Of a stretch of DNA of 64,000 bases, positions 8,471 to 17,528 are shown piece by piece (position 1 is the first letter of the stretch; every line of letters begins with the position of its first letter). Location of the stretch: positions 352,763-416,762 of the forward strand of contig NZ_BAABRU010000003.1 in NCBI RefSeq assembly GCF_039545135.1, given 5' to 3'. The notes beneath the pieces were generated by a model. The model made no database searches, was not told the DNA's origin, and saw nothing but the letters and a program-made list of their open reading frames with translations. Both the position numbers and the translations under genes were made by a program. This DNA comes from Herpetosiphon gulosus. GTDB lineage: Bacteria > Chloroflexota > Chloroflexia > Chloroflexales > Herpetosiphonaceae.

Positions 8471-11125
8471 CTAACGAGCTATAAATGGCAGATACACATG
8501 CTGGGCTGTGATCGTGACACTCATGGTCGAGGTTTGTACACCGCCATGATCATCGCTTACCATATAGCTAATTGTTGCCATAACCATCCCTTGATTCGGC
8601 GCAATATAGCGTAATTGATGTTGCTCGATACTAACCATACCAAGCGTGGCGTTGGCCTGAGTAATGCTCAAATCATCGCCATTCAAATCAACCACGTCAG
8701 CCAAAACATCGAAGGTAGTAGTGCTATTCGGCTGTACAGTATGGGTCAGTGGTACAAGCGTTGGAAAATGATTAAGTACATCGATTGTCAATGCTCCAGT
8801 TGTGGTGATGCCACGTGCTGGATTGCGCAAGGTATAACTGAGGCTCTCAGTGCCTTGAAAATCATTATTTGGTGTGTAGAGAATTTGCGTGCCGCTGATC
8901 GTGGCTGTGCCATGGCTGGCCGAGGTTACTGCTACAACTTCAACAGCCTCATTATCAATCGTCCAATCATTGGCCACCACATCAACGCTGACCGATTGCG
9001 GACGATAGGTCGTGGCCGTATCTGGGGCTGCATTGATCAAAGTTGGTGCGCCATATTGCCAAGCCGCAATCAGCGACGATTCATAGCGATTGCCAACCGT
9101 ATCAAATGTGCCAATCGCATACATTCGGGTTGGAGTTGAGGCTAAGGTGGTTACGCTAATTGGCAACTGCGGGGTATAGCGATATTGCACCCCACCACCA
9201 ACGCTATTCCAAACACCATTCCAGCGCACAATGCCTGGGCTAACCACACCATTGGTAATGCCGCTAAATGAACCAGCGACATATAAGCCATCAGGTCCAA
9301 GCTCAAGATCGTAGATCAGGCCATTAACAACCCCAGTTAACGCCGACCATACCGAGCCATCCCAGTAGGCAATTTTTTGAGCGGCAACTCCATTAATACT
9401 GCTAAATGAGCCAGCGACATACACCCCACTGGCGGTTGGCTCGATTTGAGTGATCCGATTGACTGCTGTCACAAGCGTTTGCCATACTGTGCCATCCCAG
9501 CGGAGCAGTTGTTCGCCATCGCTAACATAGACATAGTTAGCGTAAACTTCAACGATTGTTACCTGATCAATTGTGGTCGGTACATTCAACGCTTGCCATT
9601 GGCTGCCATTCCACATCACCAAATTATGCGCGGCAACCCCATTAAATTGCTCAAAACGCCCAGCAACATACAAGAGATTGTTGGCTTGGGCTATCGAATT
9701 AATTTCCGAGGTAGACTGCAACTCGACTGTATCACTGATAACCTTAAACAGTGCATTCTCGATTCTTAAAAATAGGGTTGTTTGGTAGGCTTCGGCCTCA
9801 TAAACCGTGTTAGTTCCTAGAAGATAGGGTGGTAGTAGCACTTGCCAAGTTTGCTCAGCTTCAAATTGCGCCAACGCGGCTTGACCATTGCCCCAATTCA
9901 AATTATTGGCAGCTGCGTAAACAGTTTCGCCACTAGTTGCTAGCAAATTAAGCTGCTGACCACCATTTTTAATCAGCAAGCCATTGGGAGTCATCGATTC
10001 CCAATGCGTGCCATTCCACGCCAATGCCATCATGCCAATGCTATATTGATCGCTATTATCATGATCATGAACAAACGAAATCAAGCCAAAAGCAAAAAGT
10101 TGCTCTTGGTAATTCAGCAATACAACGTCAGGATACCAAAGCCAATCAATCCCTCCATTGGCTCCACTTGTGTTTGCAAGGATCACCCAAGTTGTGCCAT
10201 TCCAGCGTTGCAATTGATGATAACCTAAAGCTGTATCAACTCGGCTAATTGCATACAGTTCATCATCTAAAAATGCGATACTATGCACATCGCGACGACG
10301 ACCATCACCAATACCATTACCAAAGCTATCCCAGCTGGTGCCATTCCACGCAGCAATATTGTTAATTGCGGGATCAAGGGTCGAGGTAAATAAGCCACCA
10401 ACATACAATTGATCATTGGCCCATTCCAGATCGAGCACCAAACCTGATAATGGGCTACCAACTTGATGCCATTGGCTGCCATCCCAGCGCAATACACCCT
10501 GCCATTGGTTATTTTCGTGGGCAAATGTCCCGCCCACATACAAGCCATCAGGGCGCACCAGCATGGTAAGAATCATGCCCTGCACACCAACATCAGTATC
10601 TTGCCATTGATTGCCATCCCAACGGGCCAAATGCTGAATCGCTTGCCCATCAATCGTAAAAGCATGCCCACTCGCGAGATACAATTGGTTGTCATAGCTT
10701 GCCAACGTAACTGATGTGTGGTAAGAAATCTGGTGGGGCATGGCTGTCCAGGTTGTACCATCCCAAGAGGCTAAACTAACAGGTGCGCCTGCTAAATTAA
10801 GTTTGCCATAGGCGTAGAGCTTATTTTGATGCCATGTAATAGCAATCGCTCGGCCTTCGAGATTGCCAATTTGCAGCCATTGGCGGCCATTCCAAGCGGC
10901 TACGCCATGGTTATGCATGCCCGAATACAGCGTGTTATTCCATTCCATCGGACGCCGAGGATAATCATTCAAATCAGAGCGATCATAAGAAGCAAATTCA
11001 TCGCTCCACGTTCCAGCGGTTTGGGGCTGATCAATCGTTTGGGGAATTTGGGGTTGTTGGGCCGCCACTGGCAAGATTAAGCTTAATCCTAAACATAGCC
11101 CAACCAAAAACCATCGCTGCATCAT
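8471..11125 (-). CDS. Secreted W-D-G beta-propeller-like repeat protein, copy 4
   Basis: 884 residues from the ATG at 11125, chosen because GGGAG lies 6 bases upstream and the signal peptide (MMQRWFLVGLCLGLSLILPVAA) follows directly. A longer in-frame start at 11173 exists but has no comparable site. The propeller-type repeats resemble copies 1-3, but the sequence is clearly more diverged. Only one A-B pair of Big_9/cadherin-like modules is present (TYRPQSVSVDVVANDW, then ISYMVSDDHGGVQ), against two pairs in copy 3. It ends in HVYLPFIAR, a variant of the tail YQLFLPYTSK. It is the first gene of the array and so the likely site of the main promoter. Function unknown. Confidence 0.88.
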   Translation of the reverse strand: MMQRWFLVGLCLGLSLILPVAAQQPQIPQTIDQPQTAGTWSDEFASYDRSDLNDYPRRPMEWNNTLYSGMHNHGVAAWNGRQWLQIGNLEGRAIAITWHQNKLYAYGKLNLAGAPVSLASWDGTTWTAMPHQISYHTSVTLASYDNQLYLASGHAFTIDGQAIQHLARWDGNQWQDTDVGVQGMILTMLVRPDGLYVGGTFAHENNQWQGVLRWDGSQWHQVGSPLSGLVLDLEWANDQLYVGGLFTSTLDPAINNIAAWNGTSWDSFGNGIGDGRRRDVHSIAFLDDELYAISRVDTALGYHQLQRWNGTTWVILANTSGANGGIDWLWYPDVVLLNYQEQLFAFGLISFVHDHDNSDQYSIGMMALAWNGTHWESMTPNGLLIKNGGQQLNLLATSGETVYAAANNLNWGNGQAALAQFEAEQTWQVLLPPYLLGTNTVYEAEAYQTTLFLRIENALFKVISDTVELQSTSEINSIAQANNLLYVAGRFEQFNGVAAHNLVMWNGSQWQALNVPTTIDQVTIVEVYANYVYVSDGEQLLRWDGTVWQTLVTAVNRITQIEPTASGVYVAGSFSSINGVAAQKIAYWDGSVWSALTGVVNGLIYDLELGPDGLYVAGSFSGITNGVVSPGIVRWNGVWNSVGGGVQYRYTPQLPISVTTLASTPTRMYAIGTFDTVGNRYESSLIAAWQYGAPTLINAAPDTATTYRPQSVSVDVVANDWTIDNEAVEVVAVTSASHGTATISGTQILYTPNNDFQGTESLSYTLRNPARGITTTGALTIDVLNHFPTLVPLTHTVQPNSTTTFDVLADVVDLNGDDLSITQANATLGMVSIEQHQLRYIAPNQGMVMATISYMVSDDHGGVQTSTMSVTITAQHVYLPFIAR

Positions 11126-11499
11126 CTTCAACTCCCTCGCTTTATAGAAAATCTGGCTGAGCATGGCTTTCAAGCTTAGGCCATCCCAATAAACTAAACC
11201 AACAAATATGCTGGTTAAGTTCAGTTTACCATCGGAAAGCTATCCATAAAGAGATTTAGATTGTGGGGAAATCTCTCATGATCGAGGATACCAGCTTAGA
11301 ATCCAAGCAACAATGGGTCAAAAGGCGTATCAATGGGCTAGCCCCCAATCAAGTCAAAGGTGAGTAAGCGCAGCAAGCATTGCGCTCCAAATTTAAGAGA
11401 AACCGCTATAATAAGGGGAGCTTGAACGTGCTGTTGATCGTTGCGCCCAAGAGCAAACTCAAAGCAAGCACAAAATCACAACTGTTGAGGACTATATCC

Positions 11500-11997
11500 A
11501 TGGCCGATTCACTCTTTGATCCAGAACGTGACCCCTTTGCAGATATGCGCCAAGCTTTAGAAACTGCGCAACGTGAACGCAAAAATATTTTAGTCGAGCT
11601 TGGTGGCGATTGGTGTGTTTGGTGTCATCGCTTAGAGGCCTTTATTAATGCTCACCCACAATTACGCTATTTACGCGACATTCATTATGTCAAAGTAAAA
11701 GTTTTGGTGGGCGATGAGCAACAAAAAAATAAGACCTTTTTAGAACACCTGCCAGGTTTTGATGGAGTTCCGCATATTTTTATCTACAATAGTCGCGGCC
11801 AATTGCTCTGTTCGCAAGATACCAGCCCACTCGAAGAAGGCGAGAGCTATAACTTTGGGCGGGTGCGCGATTTCCTAAACCGTTGGTCGGAATGGCGGCT
11901 TTCGCCCTATGATGCCTTGGCAACCGACGAACTCAAACGCCTGGTTGAACTGCACTATTTTGGCGAACATGCCAACCAAATCACCCCTAGCGCCTAA
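11500..11997 (+). CDS. Thioredoxin-like protein with CxxC motif
   Basis: 165 residues from the ATG at 11500, which has GAGG at a suitable distance. An upstream in-frame ATG at 11380 would add 40 residues with no similarity to a thioredoxin fold. The motif GDWCVWCHRLEAF is the redox-active CxxC, placed early in the chain after a helix and the strand ILVELG, as in Thioredoxin_7/DUF255-type proteins. A cis-proline region (GVPHIFIY) follows. No signal peptide is seen, so the protein is probably cytoplasmic and reduces disulphides or detoxifies an unknown substrate. It lies 65 bp before the rmlD-like gene, on the same strand. Confidence 0.8.
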   Translation: MADSLFDPERDPFADMRQALETAQRERKNILVELGGDWCVWCHRLEAFINAHPQLRYLRDIHYVKVKVLVGDEQQKNKTFLEHLPGFDGVPHIFIYNSRGQLLCSQDTSPLEEGESYNFGRVRDFLNRWSEWRLSPYDALATDELKRLVELHYFGEHANQITPSA

Positions 11998-12062
11998 ACT
12001 AAGCCCAATTAATTGACGAATGCGAGGGCTTGTTCTACCATGCGCCGCGCAAAGGAGTTTAT

Positions 12063-12911
12063 ATGCGTGTGTTGATCCTGGGGGCAAGCGGTCAACTTGG
12101 CACTGAGTTAGCCAAAACGTTTGCCGATCATCAATTATTAATGCCGAGCCATCAAGAGCTAGATTTAAGTCAAGCCACTGCGCGGGCGGCCATCAATCAA
12201 TTAACCCCCGATTTGGTGCTCTTGCCAGCGGCCTTTACCAATGTCGATGGCTGTGCGCTCGATCCAGCGCGGGCTTTTCGCGAAAATACATTAGGTCCAA
12301 AATACGCTGCGCTTGCCTGCCGCGACCGCGATATTCCCTTAGTCTATGTCAGCACCAATGAGGTATTTAGCGGCAGCAGCCAGCAAGCCTACAGCGAATA
12401 CGATCAACCAGCGCCGATTAATGCCTATGGTCGTTCCAAGTGGGGCGGCGAGCAGGCAGTTTTGCAGCATGCACCCAATCTTTTTATCACGCGGGTGGCT
12501 TGGTTGTTTGGTGGCCAGCGCAACTTTGTGCGCACGATCGCACGCTTAGGCCGCGAACGCCTGCAAACTGGCGAACCGCTACGTGTCGTGACCGATGAAG
12601 TTGGCACACCAACCCATGCAGCCGAAGCAGCTTGGGCAATTCGCCAACTGGTCGATAGCAACATTCCAGGCATCTATCATGTGGTCAATGAAGGTGCTTG
12701 CTCACGCCATGAGTTGGCATGTGCGGTCTTAGCAGCGGCAGGCATCGACCTGCCAGTTGAGCCAATTACGTCTGCCGAATTCAGCCGTCCAAGCAGCCCA
12801 CCGCCATTTTCAGCATTGAGCAACAATGCCGCCGCAGCCATGGGCATTCGTTTGCGCCGCTGGCAAGCAGCGGTAATTGCAGCGGTTGCGGCCATCGACG
12901 AGCCAGCTTAA
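12063..12911 (+). CDS. rfbD: dTDP-4-dehydrorhamnose reductase (RmlD/RfbD family)
   Basis: 282 residues from the ATG at 12063, preceded by AAAGGAG with a 5-base gap. The Rossmann motif GASGQLG lies at residues 7-13, followed by the RmlD-typical segments LLPAAFTNVDGC, YVSTNEVFSG and the catalytic YGRSKWGGE (Tyr and Lys of the SDR triad). The family reduces dTDP-6-deoxy-L-lyxo-4-hexulose to dTDP-L-rhamnose for surface polysaccharides. The stop is directly followed by the start of a glycosyltransferase, so the genes form an operon for sugar-nucleotide synthesis and transfer. The other rhamnose genes (rmlA, rmlB, rmlC) are not in the window, so the exact sugar is inferred. Confidence 0.88.
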   Translation: MRVLILGASGQLGTELAKTFADHQLLMPSHQELDLSQATARAAINQLTPDLVLLPAAFTNVDGCALDPARAFRENTLGPKYAALACRDRDIPLVYVSTNEVFSGSSQQAYSEYDQPAPINAYGRSKWGGEQAVLQHAPNLFITRVAWLFGGQRNFVRTIARLGRERLQTGEPLRVVTDEVGTPTHAAEAAWAIRQLVDSNIPGIYHVVNEGACSRHELACAVLAAAGIDLPVEPITSAEFSRPSSPPPFSALSNNAAAAMGIRLRRWQAAVIAAVAAIDEPA

Positions 12912-13859
12912 ATGAGCCATAGCATCGACATTTTGATTCCGAACTATAACGGAGCTAGCTTATTGGCTGCCTGCCTTGAAAGCTTGCGCCACCAAACCCG
13001 CCGCGATTTTCTGATAACGGTGATTGATGATGCCTCACCTGATGGGAGCGTTCCCGCTTTGCAGGCCGCTTATCCCGAGGTCAATTGGCTAATTCAACCC
13101 GAAAACCAAGGCTTTGTCGCGGCAGTTAATCGCGGTTTTCAGGCAACCAGTGCGCCTTGGGTTATCTTGCTTAATAATGATACTGAAGTTGAGCCAAACT
13201 TTGTTGCAGCATTAATTGATACGCTTGAGCGTTTTCCAACCTATGATTTTGCTGCCGCCAAAATGCTGCTCTACAATCAACCTGACCATTTACATACCAC
13301 GGGCGATGGCTATAATTGGGATGGCGTGCCCTGGAGTCGCGGGGTTTGGCAAGTTGATCGTGGTCAGTATGATGCAATCAGCGAGGTTTTTGGGCCATGC
13401 GCTGGGGCAGCGGCCTACAAACGCACTAGTTTGCAACAACTCGTCAATCAACATGGACACTTGCTTGATCCATTGTTAGTGATGTATTGCGAAGATGTTG
13501 ATCTCAATTTGCGGGCACGGCGAGCCGGAATGCGCACCCTATTTGTACCTCAAGCGCGGGTGCTGCATCATTTGAGCGCTACTGGTGGCGGAGTACGAGC
13601 TAGCTATTATTGTGGGCGTAATTTTATTGTGCTGTGGTTGCGCCATATGCCAGTGCAAGCTTGGCCGTATGCCTTGCCAGCCTTTTTGTGGTCGCAACTG
13701 ACGATTTTTGGGCAAGCCCTACGCCATTGGCGCGGCGAAGCTGCCCGTGCTCGCTTACGTGGTCAATGGGCTGGTTTGCGGCTCATTCCCCAAATTTGGC
13801 GTGAACGAACGTTAGCCACAGCAGAAGCACAGCGGCTGCTTGCTTGGCTTGGACGATAG
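12912..13859 (+). CDS. Family 2 glycosyltransferase (rhamnosyltransferase-like)
   Basis: 315 residues starting at an ATG immediately after the stop of the rmlD-like gene. The GT-A fold is shown by DILIPNYNGASLL at the start, VIDDASPDGS around residue 40, and NNDTEVEPNF near residue 90, which supplies the metal-binding acidic residues. ED (CEDVDLNLRARRAG) near residue 195 is typical of WbbL-like rhamnosyltransferases. There is no clear membrane anchor apart from a hydrophobic patch near residues 240-265. The context with RmlD and a second GT2 suggests transfer of a deoxysugar to a cell-surface glycan; the acceptor is unknown. Confidence 0.85.
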   Translation: MSHSIDILIPNYNGASLLAACLESLRHQTRRDFLITVIDDASPDGSVPALQAAYPEVNWLIQPENQGFVAAVNRGFQATSAPWVILLNNDTEVEPNFVAALIDTLERFPTYDFAAAKMLLYNQPDHLHTTGDGYNWDGVPWSRGVWQVDRGQYDAISEVFGPCAGAAAYKRTSLQQLVNQHGHLLDPLLVMYCEDVDLNLRARRAGMRTLFVPQARVLHHLSATGGGVRASYYCGRNFIVLWLRHMPVQAWPYALPAFLWSQLTIFGQALRHWRGEAARARLRGQWAGLRLIPQIWRERTLATAEAQRLLAWLGR

Positions 13860-13867
13860 GAGTCCCC

Positions 13868-14653
13868 ATGGCCCCGTATCTTTCGGTGGTAATTCCAGCC
13901 TATAACGAAGCCCGCCGACTACCTCAGACCTTACCTTTAGTCTTGCAATTCCTCAATGCCCAACCATGGTCATGGGAGTTATTAGTGGTTGATGATGGTA
14001 GCACTGATCAAACAGTGGCACTGGCAGAGGCTGCTTGTCGTGAGTTCGCCCAAGCCCGCGTGATTCAAAACCCACATCGTGGCAAGGGCTATACTGTGCG
14101 CACTGGGATGACTCAAGCGATTGGTGATTATGTGCTTTTCTCCGATGCCGATTTGGCCGTGCCCATGGAAGAATGGCCCAAGCTTGAAGCCAAGCTCCAG
14201 CAAGGCTACGAGATTGTGATTGCTTCACGCGAAGGCGCAGGAGCTAGCCGCATTGATGAGCCATTTATGCGCCACTTGATGGGTCGGGTGTTTAATACCA
14301 TTGTGCGGGTTTTGGGCATTGGTAAATTCCAAGATACCCAATGTGGTTTTAAGGTATTCAGTCGCGAAGCATCGCACGATGTTTTTGGGCGTATGCGGCT
14401 GTACGACGATACCACCGAAGCACCTAAGGGTGCGGCAGTTACCGCCTTTGATGTTGAGGTGTTGTATTTGGCCTTGCGGCGTGGCTACCGGATTGCCGAA
14501 GTACCCGTAACTTGGCGCTACGGCGAAGAAACCAAAGTCGATAATATCCGCGATTCTTGGCGCAACCTGCGTGATGTGCTCAAAGTACGCTGGAACGCGA
14601 TCTCCGGCCAGTATCGTGATGTGAAACCTAAGAACATAGAACATAGAGCATAG
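13868..14653 (+). CDS. Family 2 glycosyltransferase, dolichyl-phosphate glucosyltransferase-like
   Basis: 261 residues from the ATG at 13868, chosen because TAGGAG lies 5 bases before it; an in-frame start at 13844 would overlap the preceding gene. The motifs YLSVVIPAYNEARRL, VVDDGSTDQT and FSDADLAVPMEEW are those of the DPM1/ALG5 class, which load a sugar from a nucleotide donor onto a polyprenyl phosphate. RGKGYTVRTGM is also typical of ALG5-like enzymes. The protein has no C-terminal membrane helices. It probably makes a lipid-linked sugar donor for the same surface pathway as the two upstream genes. Substrate not determined. Confidence 0.85.
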   Translation: MAPYLSVVIPAYNEARRLPQTLPLVLQFLNAQPWSWELLVVDDGSTDQTVALAEAACREFAQARVIQNPHRGKGYTVRTGMTQAIGDYVLFSDADLAVPMEEWPKLEAKLQQGYEIVIASREGAGASRIDEPFMRHLMGRVFNTIVRVLGIGKFQDTQCGFKVFSREASHDVFGRMRLYDDTTEAPKGAAVTAFDVEVLYLALRRGYRIAEVPVTWRYGEETKVDNIRDSWRNLRDVLKVRWNAISGQYRDVKPKNIEHRA

Positions 14654-14855
14654 AAGTAGGGGTTCGGGGGTCGGTTATTGGGGATCGGAAACTGAACGAT
14701 TAACGCAGAAGTGCAAAGCTTTATGTTGGGAGAAATTTTCACCAAAAAGCTCTGCGTCTCTGCGTTAAATAATTAATATTAGTGAATCTTCGCGCTCTTC
14801 GCGGTTAAAGAATTGATTCTGGCCCCTGACCCCTGCCCTCTGGCCCCCGATTAAA
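14654..14855. repeat. Intergenic dispersed low-complexity repeats
   Basis: This gap between converging genes holds degenerate repeated words: GAACATAGAACATAGAGCATAG, then a GGGGTTCGGGGGTCGG stretch. A pair of inverted words follows, TTAACGCAGAAGTGCAAAG and CTCTGCGTCTCTGCGTTAA. It ends in a TGGCCCCTGACCCCTGCCC stretch. Related words recur at 18273-18371 and 54157-54383. No gene is seen. Confidence 0.6.
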
Positions 14856-16043
14856 CTAGCCAATCGTCGTCGTGCGTTCAGGCTCGGGCAGGCGCACCGT
14901 AATAAAGAAGGCTGGCAGCAACAAGCCGATCGCGGCAATCATGGCCCAGGTTGGCGAAGTCCAGTCAGCCAAACTACCAATAATTGGATAAAGCACGCCC
15001 GACGTACCCCAAGCAAAGCCCATCATCATGGCGCTGGCAGTAGCAATGTGCTGCGGTGCATATTCCTGCGCCGTGACAATCGAGACTGGAATATTAGCCA
15101 TCACCATTGCACCAACCACCGCCGTCAAGGGGTAATACCACCAATCCAACGGCGATGATAGCACTAAGCCAATAAACAGCGGAATTGTGCTCAAAATACT
15201 TGAACGCAACACCACTGTACGCCCAACCCGATCGGAAATTCGCCCGCCAATAATGCCGCCAACCGCTGAGGCAATATTGAAAACCGCCAAAGTTGGGCCA
15301 ACATGGGCATCAGCCATGGCTTGATCAAAGCGATCGCGCAGCATAAAACCCAACAAGCTGCTATAGGAAACGCTCGAAAGCGAACGCAACACGCTCATAA
15401 ACCAAAGCCAGCGCAACGGCCCCTGAAAAACGCTGATATAATCGCGCAACGTTTTGGGCTGGCTACGATTTTGGACCGCCGAAGGAATCATAAAAAAGGT
15501 CAAAACCCCAACTGCAATCCCTACGGGCAGCAAATAGGGCAAACTCACCAAATCAAACTGGGCAGCAATCAACGGTCCAAAGGCCATGCCAACCGTGCCG
15601 CCAGCCGAAAAGATTGAAACAAATAGCCCGCGTTGATGGGGATTCGCACCCATGGCGATATAGGCTGCCCCTGCTGGGTGAAAAATCGCGCTACCCAAAC
15701 CACCAAGCATAATCAACGCGCCCAACATAAAGAAATTAGGCACATAGCCAATCAAGGTTAGGCCAATCGCCGTCAGCACAGGACCAAACGCCGCCAGCCA
15801 GCGCCGATCAATATAATCGCCAACCGCACCAAGCAACGGCTGAAGCATCGAACCAGCAAACGACAAAATTGCCACCAAAATTCCAGTTTGACCAATACTC
15901 ACCTGATAGGTATCGCGAATGCTTGGCAGCAAGGGCGCTAATAGTGAAGTCCACATATCATTCATGGCATGCGAAAATGTCATCATCACCATGACCGAAA
16001 GGCCTGTCAGAGCGACAGCCTGCCCACTTGTCCGCGTTGCCAT
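14856..16043 (-). CDS. MFS transporter, fosmidomycin-resistance (Fsr)-like
   Basis: 395 residues with about twelve hydrophobic segments and the two-half layout of the major facilitator superfamily. The early segment FSHAMNDMWTSLLAPLLPSI and the region IFHPAGAAYIAMG around residue 125 resemble Fsr-type efflux proteins and related MFS members. A typical MFS loop signature is seen twice in degenerate form (GAVGDYIDRRW, GGRISDRVGRT). It should reside in the cytoplasmic membrane and export a small molecule by proton exchange; the true substrate cannot be read from the sequence. It stands alone, converging with the glycosyltransferase operon. Confidence 0.82.
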   Translation of the reverse strand: MATRTSGQAVALTGLSVMVMMTFSHAMNDMWTSLLAPLLPSIRDTYQVSIGQTGILVAILSFAGSMLQPLLGAVGDYIDRRWLAAFGPVLTAIGLTLIGYVPNFFMLGALIMLGGLGSAIFHPAGAAYIAMGANPHQRGLFVSIFSAGGTVGMAFGPLIAAQFDLVSLPYLLPVGIAVGVLTFFMIPSAVQNRSQPKTLRDYISVFQGPLRWLWFMSVLRSLSSVSYSSLLGFMLRDRFDQAMADAHVGPTLAVFNIASAVGGIIGGRISDRVGRTVVLRSSILSTIPLFIGLVLSSPLDWWYYPLTAVVGAMVMANIPVSIVTAQEYAPQHIATASAMMMGFAWGTSGVLYPIIGSLADWTSPTWAMIAAIGLLLPAFFITVRLPEPERTTTIG

Positions 16044-16138
16044 GAAGCCTCCAAAGCACCTATGAAATTTCCCGCATATTAGGATAAGTATATAGCAGAT
16101 GCGGAAATTCAGCTAAGGCCTGGCGACCGATTAAGTTA

Positions 16139-16654
16139 CTACAACACGGTAAAATTCCGCTCGTCGGCATACATCACTACCACGGGAGTATTGGCTGGCG
16201 GCGGCGGGGTATTGCGCAAATCATTACGAATCTGGCTTTGAGTTTTGCTCATACCAATGCCTTGAGGCGAAACAAATTGATAGTTAATCACTAAATTCCA
16301 ATCGCCATCGCTATCTTTTTCAAAGCGGGCATTGATAATTTGGCCAGGCAACATTTGGCCGCGCTCGCGCAACGCCTTGGCCAAACGCCATGGCCGCAGC
16401 ACAAAGAAATATAAGGCTAAACTGCCAAATAAGCCGAATAATACGACAAACCCCAATTGAATCGACACCGAATTCCAGTCGGTCGGGGACTCGGCTTGGC
16501 CAAGATCGCGCAGCAGAAAGCCCAATGCTCCACAGCCCACAAACAAAAATGGCAGACTAAACAGCAACATAAACAGCATAAATTTGCCGCTACCATACGG
16601 TTTTTGGCGGGTCACCACGGCGGCATTCTTGGGGTCAAGTAAAAACGGCTGCAT
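16139..16654 (-). CDS. DUF3592-like membrane protein
   Basis: 171 residues from the ATG at 16654 (AAAGGA upstream, 7-base spacing); a start 18 bases earlier lacks a good site. Two transmembrane helices lie near residues 27-47 and 66-85. They are followed by a soluble beta-rich domain with GQIINARFEKDSDGDWN and VVVMYADERNFTVL. This arrangement matches the DUF3592 family, whose function is unknown. It is divergent from the GatD-like gene, with about 115 bases between the starts. Confidence 0.65.
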   Translation of the reverse strand: MQPFLLDPKNAAVVTRQKPYGSGKFMLFMLLFSLPFLFVGCGALGFLLRDLGQAESPTDWNSVSIQLGFVVLFGLFGSLALYFFVLRPWRLAKALRERGQMLPGQIINARFEKDSDGDWNLVINYQFVSPQGIGMSKTQSQIRNDLRNTPPPPANTPVVVMYADERNFTVL

Positions 16655-16770
16655 AATAATTCCTTTGATCAAACGAACCGAGACGTAGTTTAATCGTTAT
16701 ACGCTATGAATATCAAGTTTTTGTTAAGTAGCCGAGCGTAGTACAATGGGCGCGAATATGTGGAGGTGCT

Positions 16771-17508
16771 ATGTACAACCTGACGATTGCGCATCTATAC
16801 CCTGAGCAAATGAATATCTATGGTGATCGTGGGAATATCATCACCTTACGACAGCGCTGTGCATGGCGTGAGATTACAACAACCCTGATTCCGGTGATGC
16901 CAGGCAGCAGCATCGATTGGCAAAGTGTCGATTTGGCTTTTTTTGGCGGGGGTCAAGATAGCGGTCAAGCGTTAATTGCTGCCGATTTTGTTGAACACCA
17001 AGCCGAGCCATTACGCCGAGCCGCTGAAACTGGCATGGTGCTGCTGGCAATTTGTGGCGGCTATCAACTGCTCGGCCATTATTTTCTAACTCACACTGGC
17101 GAGAAGCTCCCAGGGATTGGCTTGTTGGATGTGCACACCGTTGGCAGCACCCAACGCCTGATTGGCAATTTGCTGATCGAAGCTAATTGGGGAACTGGCC
17201 GCCAAACTTTGGTTGGCTTTGAAAATCATAGTGGTGGAACCTTCCTCGGCAAGGGTGTAAAACCGTTGGGTAAGGTGCTCGCAGGCCACGGCAACAATGG
17301 CCAAGATGGCAGCGAAGGCGCAGTTTGGCAAAATGTGATTGGCTGCTATATGCATGGCTCATTGCTGCCCAAAAACCCACATTTCGCCGACCACTTGCTG
17401 GAGCTAGCCTTGCAACGCCGCCATGGCGCAAGCGCAACCCTCAGCCCACTTGACGATCAGTTGGAGCTAGCCGCACATAACACCATGGTCGAACGCCTTC
17501 AACATTAG
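16771..17508 (+). CDS. gatD: Type 1 glutamine amidotransferase, GatD/CobQ-like
   Basis: 245 residues. The start MYNLTIAHLYPEQMNIYGDRGN and the nucleophile elbow AICGGYQLLG (Cys94) are characteristic of GatD, the glutaminase subunit that, with MurT, amidates glutamate in lipid II. The catalytic His lies in GCYMHGSLLPKNP near residue 195. ENHSGGTFLG is also typical of the family. The usual partner murT is normally adjacent but is absent here: the upstream neighbour is on the other strand and the downstream one is unrelated. The cobyric-acid synthase side family is an alternative, but length and start favour GatD. Cytoplasmic; role in peptidoglycan amidation inferred from family. Confidence 0.82.
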   Translation: MYNLTIAHLYPEQMNIYGDRGNIITLRQRCAWREITTTLIPVMPGSSIDWQSVDLAFFGGGQDSGQALIAADFVEHQAEPLRRAAETGMVLLAICGGYQLLGHYFLTHTGEKLPGIGLLDVHTVGSTQRLIGNLLIEANWGTGRQTLVGFENHSGGTFLGKGVKPLGKVLAGHGNNGQDGSEGAVWQNVIGCYMHGSLLPKNPHFADHLLELALQRRHGASATLSPLDDQLELAAHNTMVERLQH

Positions 17509-17528
17509 GCTGTTGATAAAGGATTTTC

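Noticed and set aside
11250..11276. Hairpin AGAGATTT/AAATCTCT upstream of the array as a terminator
   Set aside because: Short stem, long loop and no T run; not enough to call.
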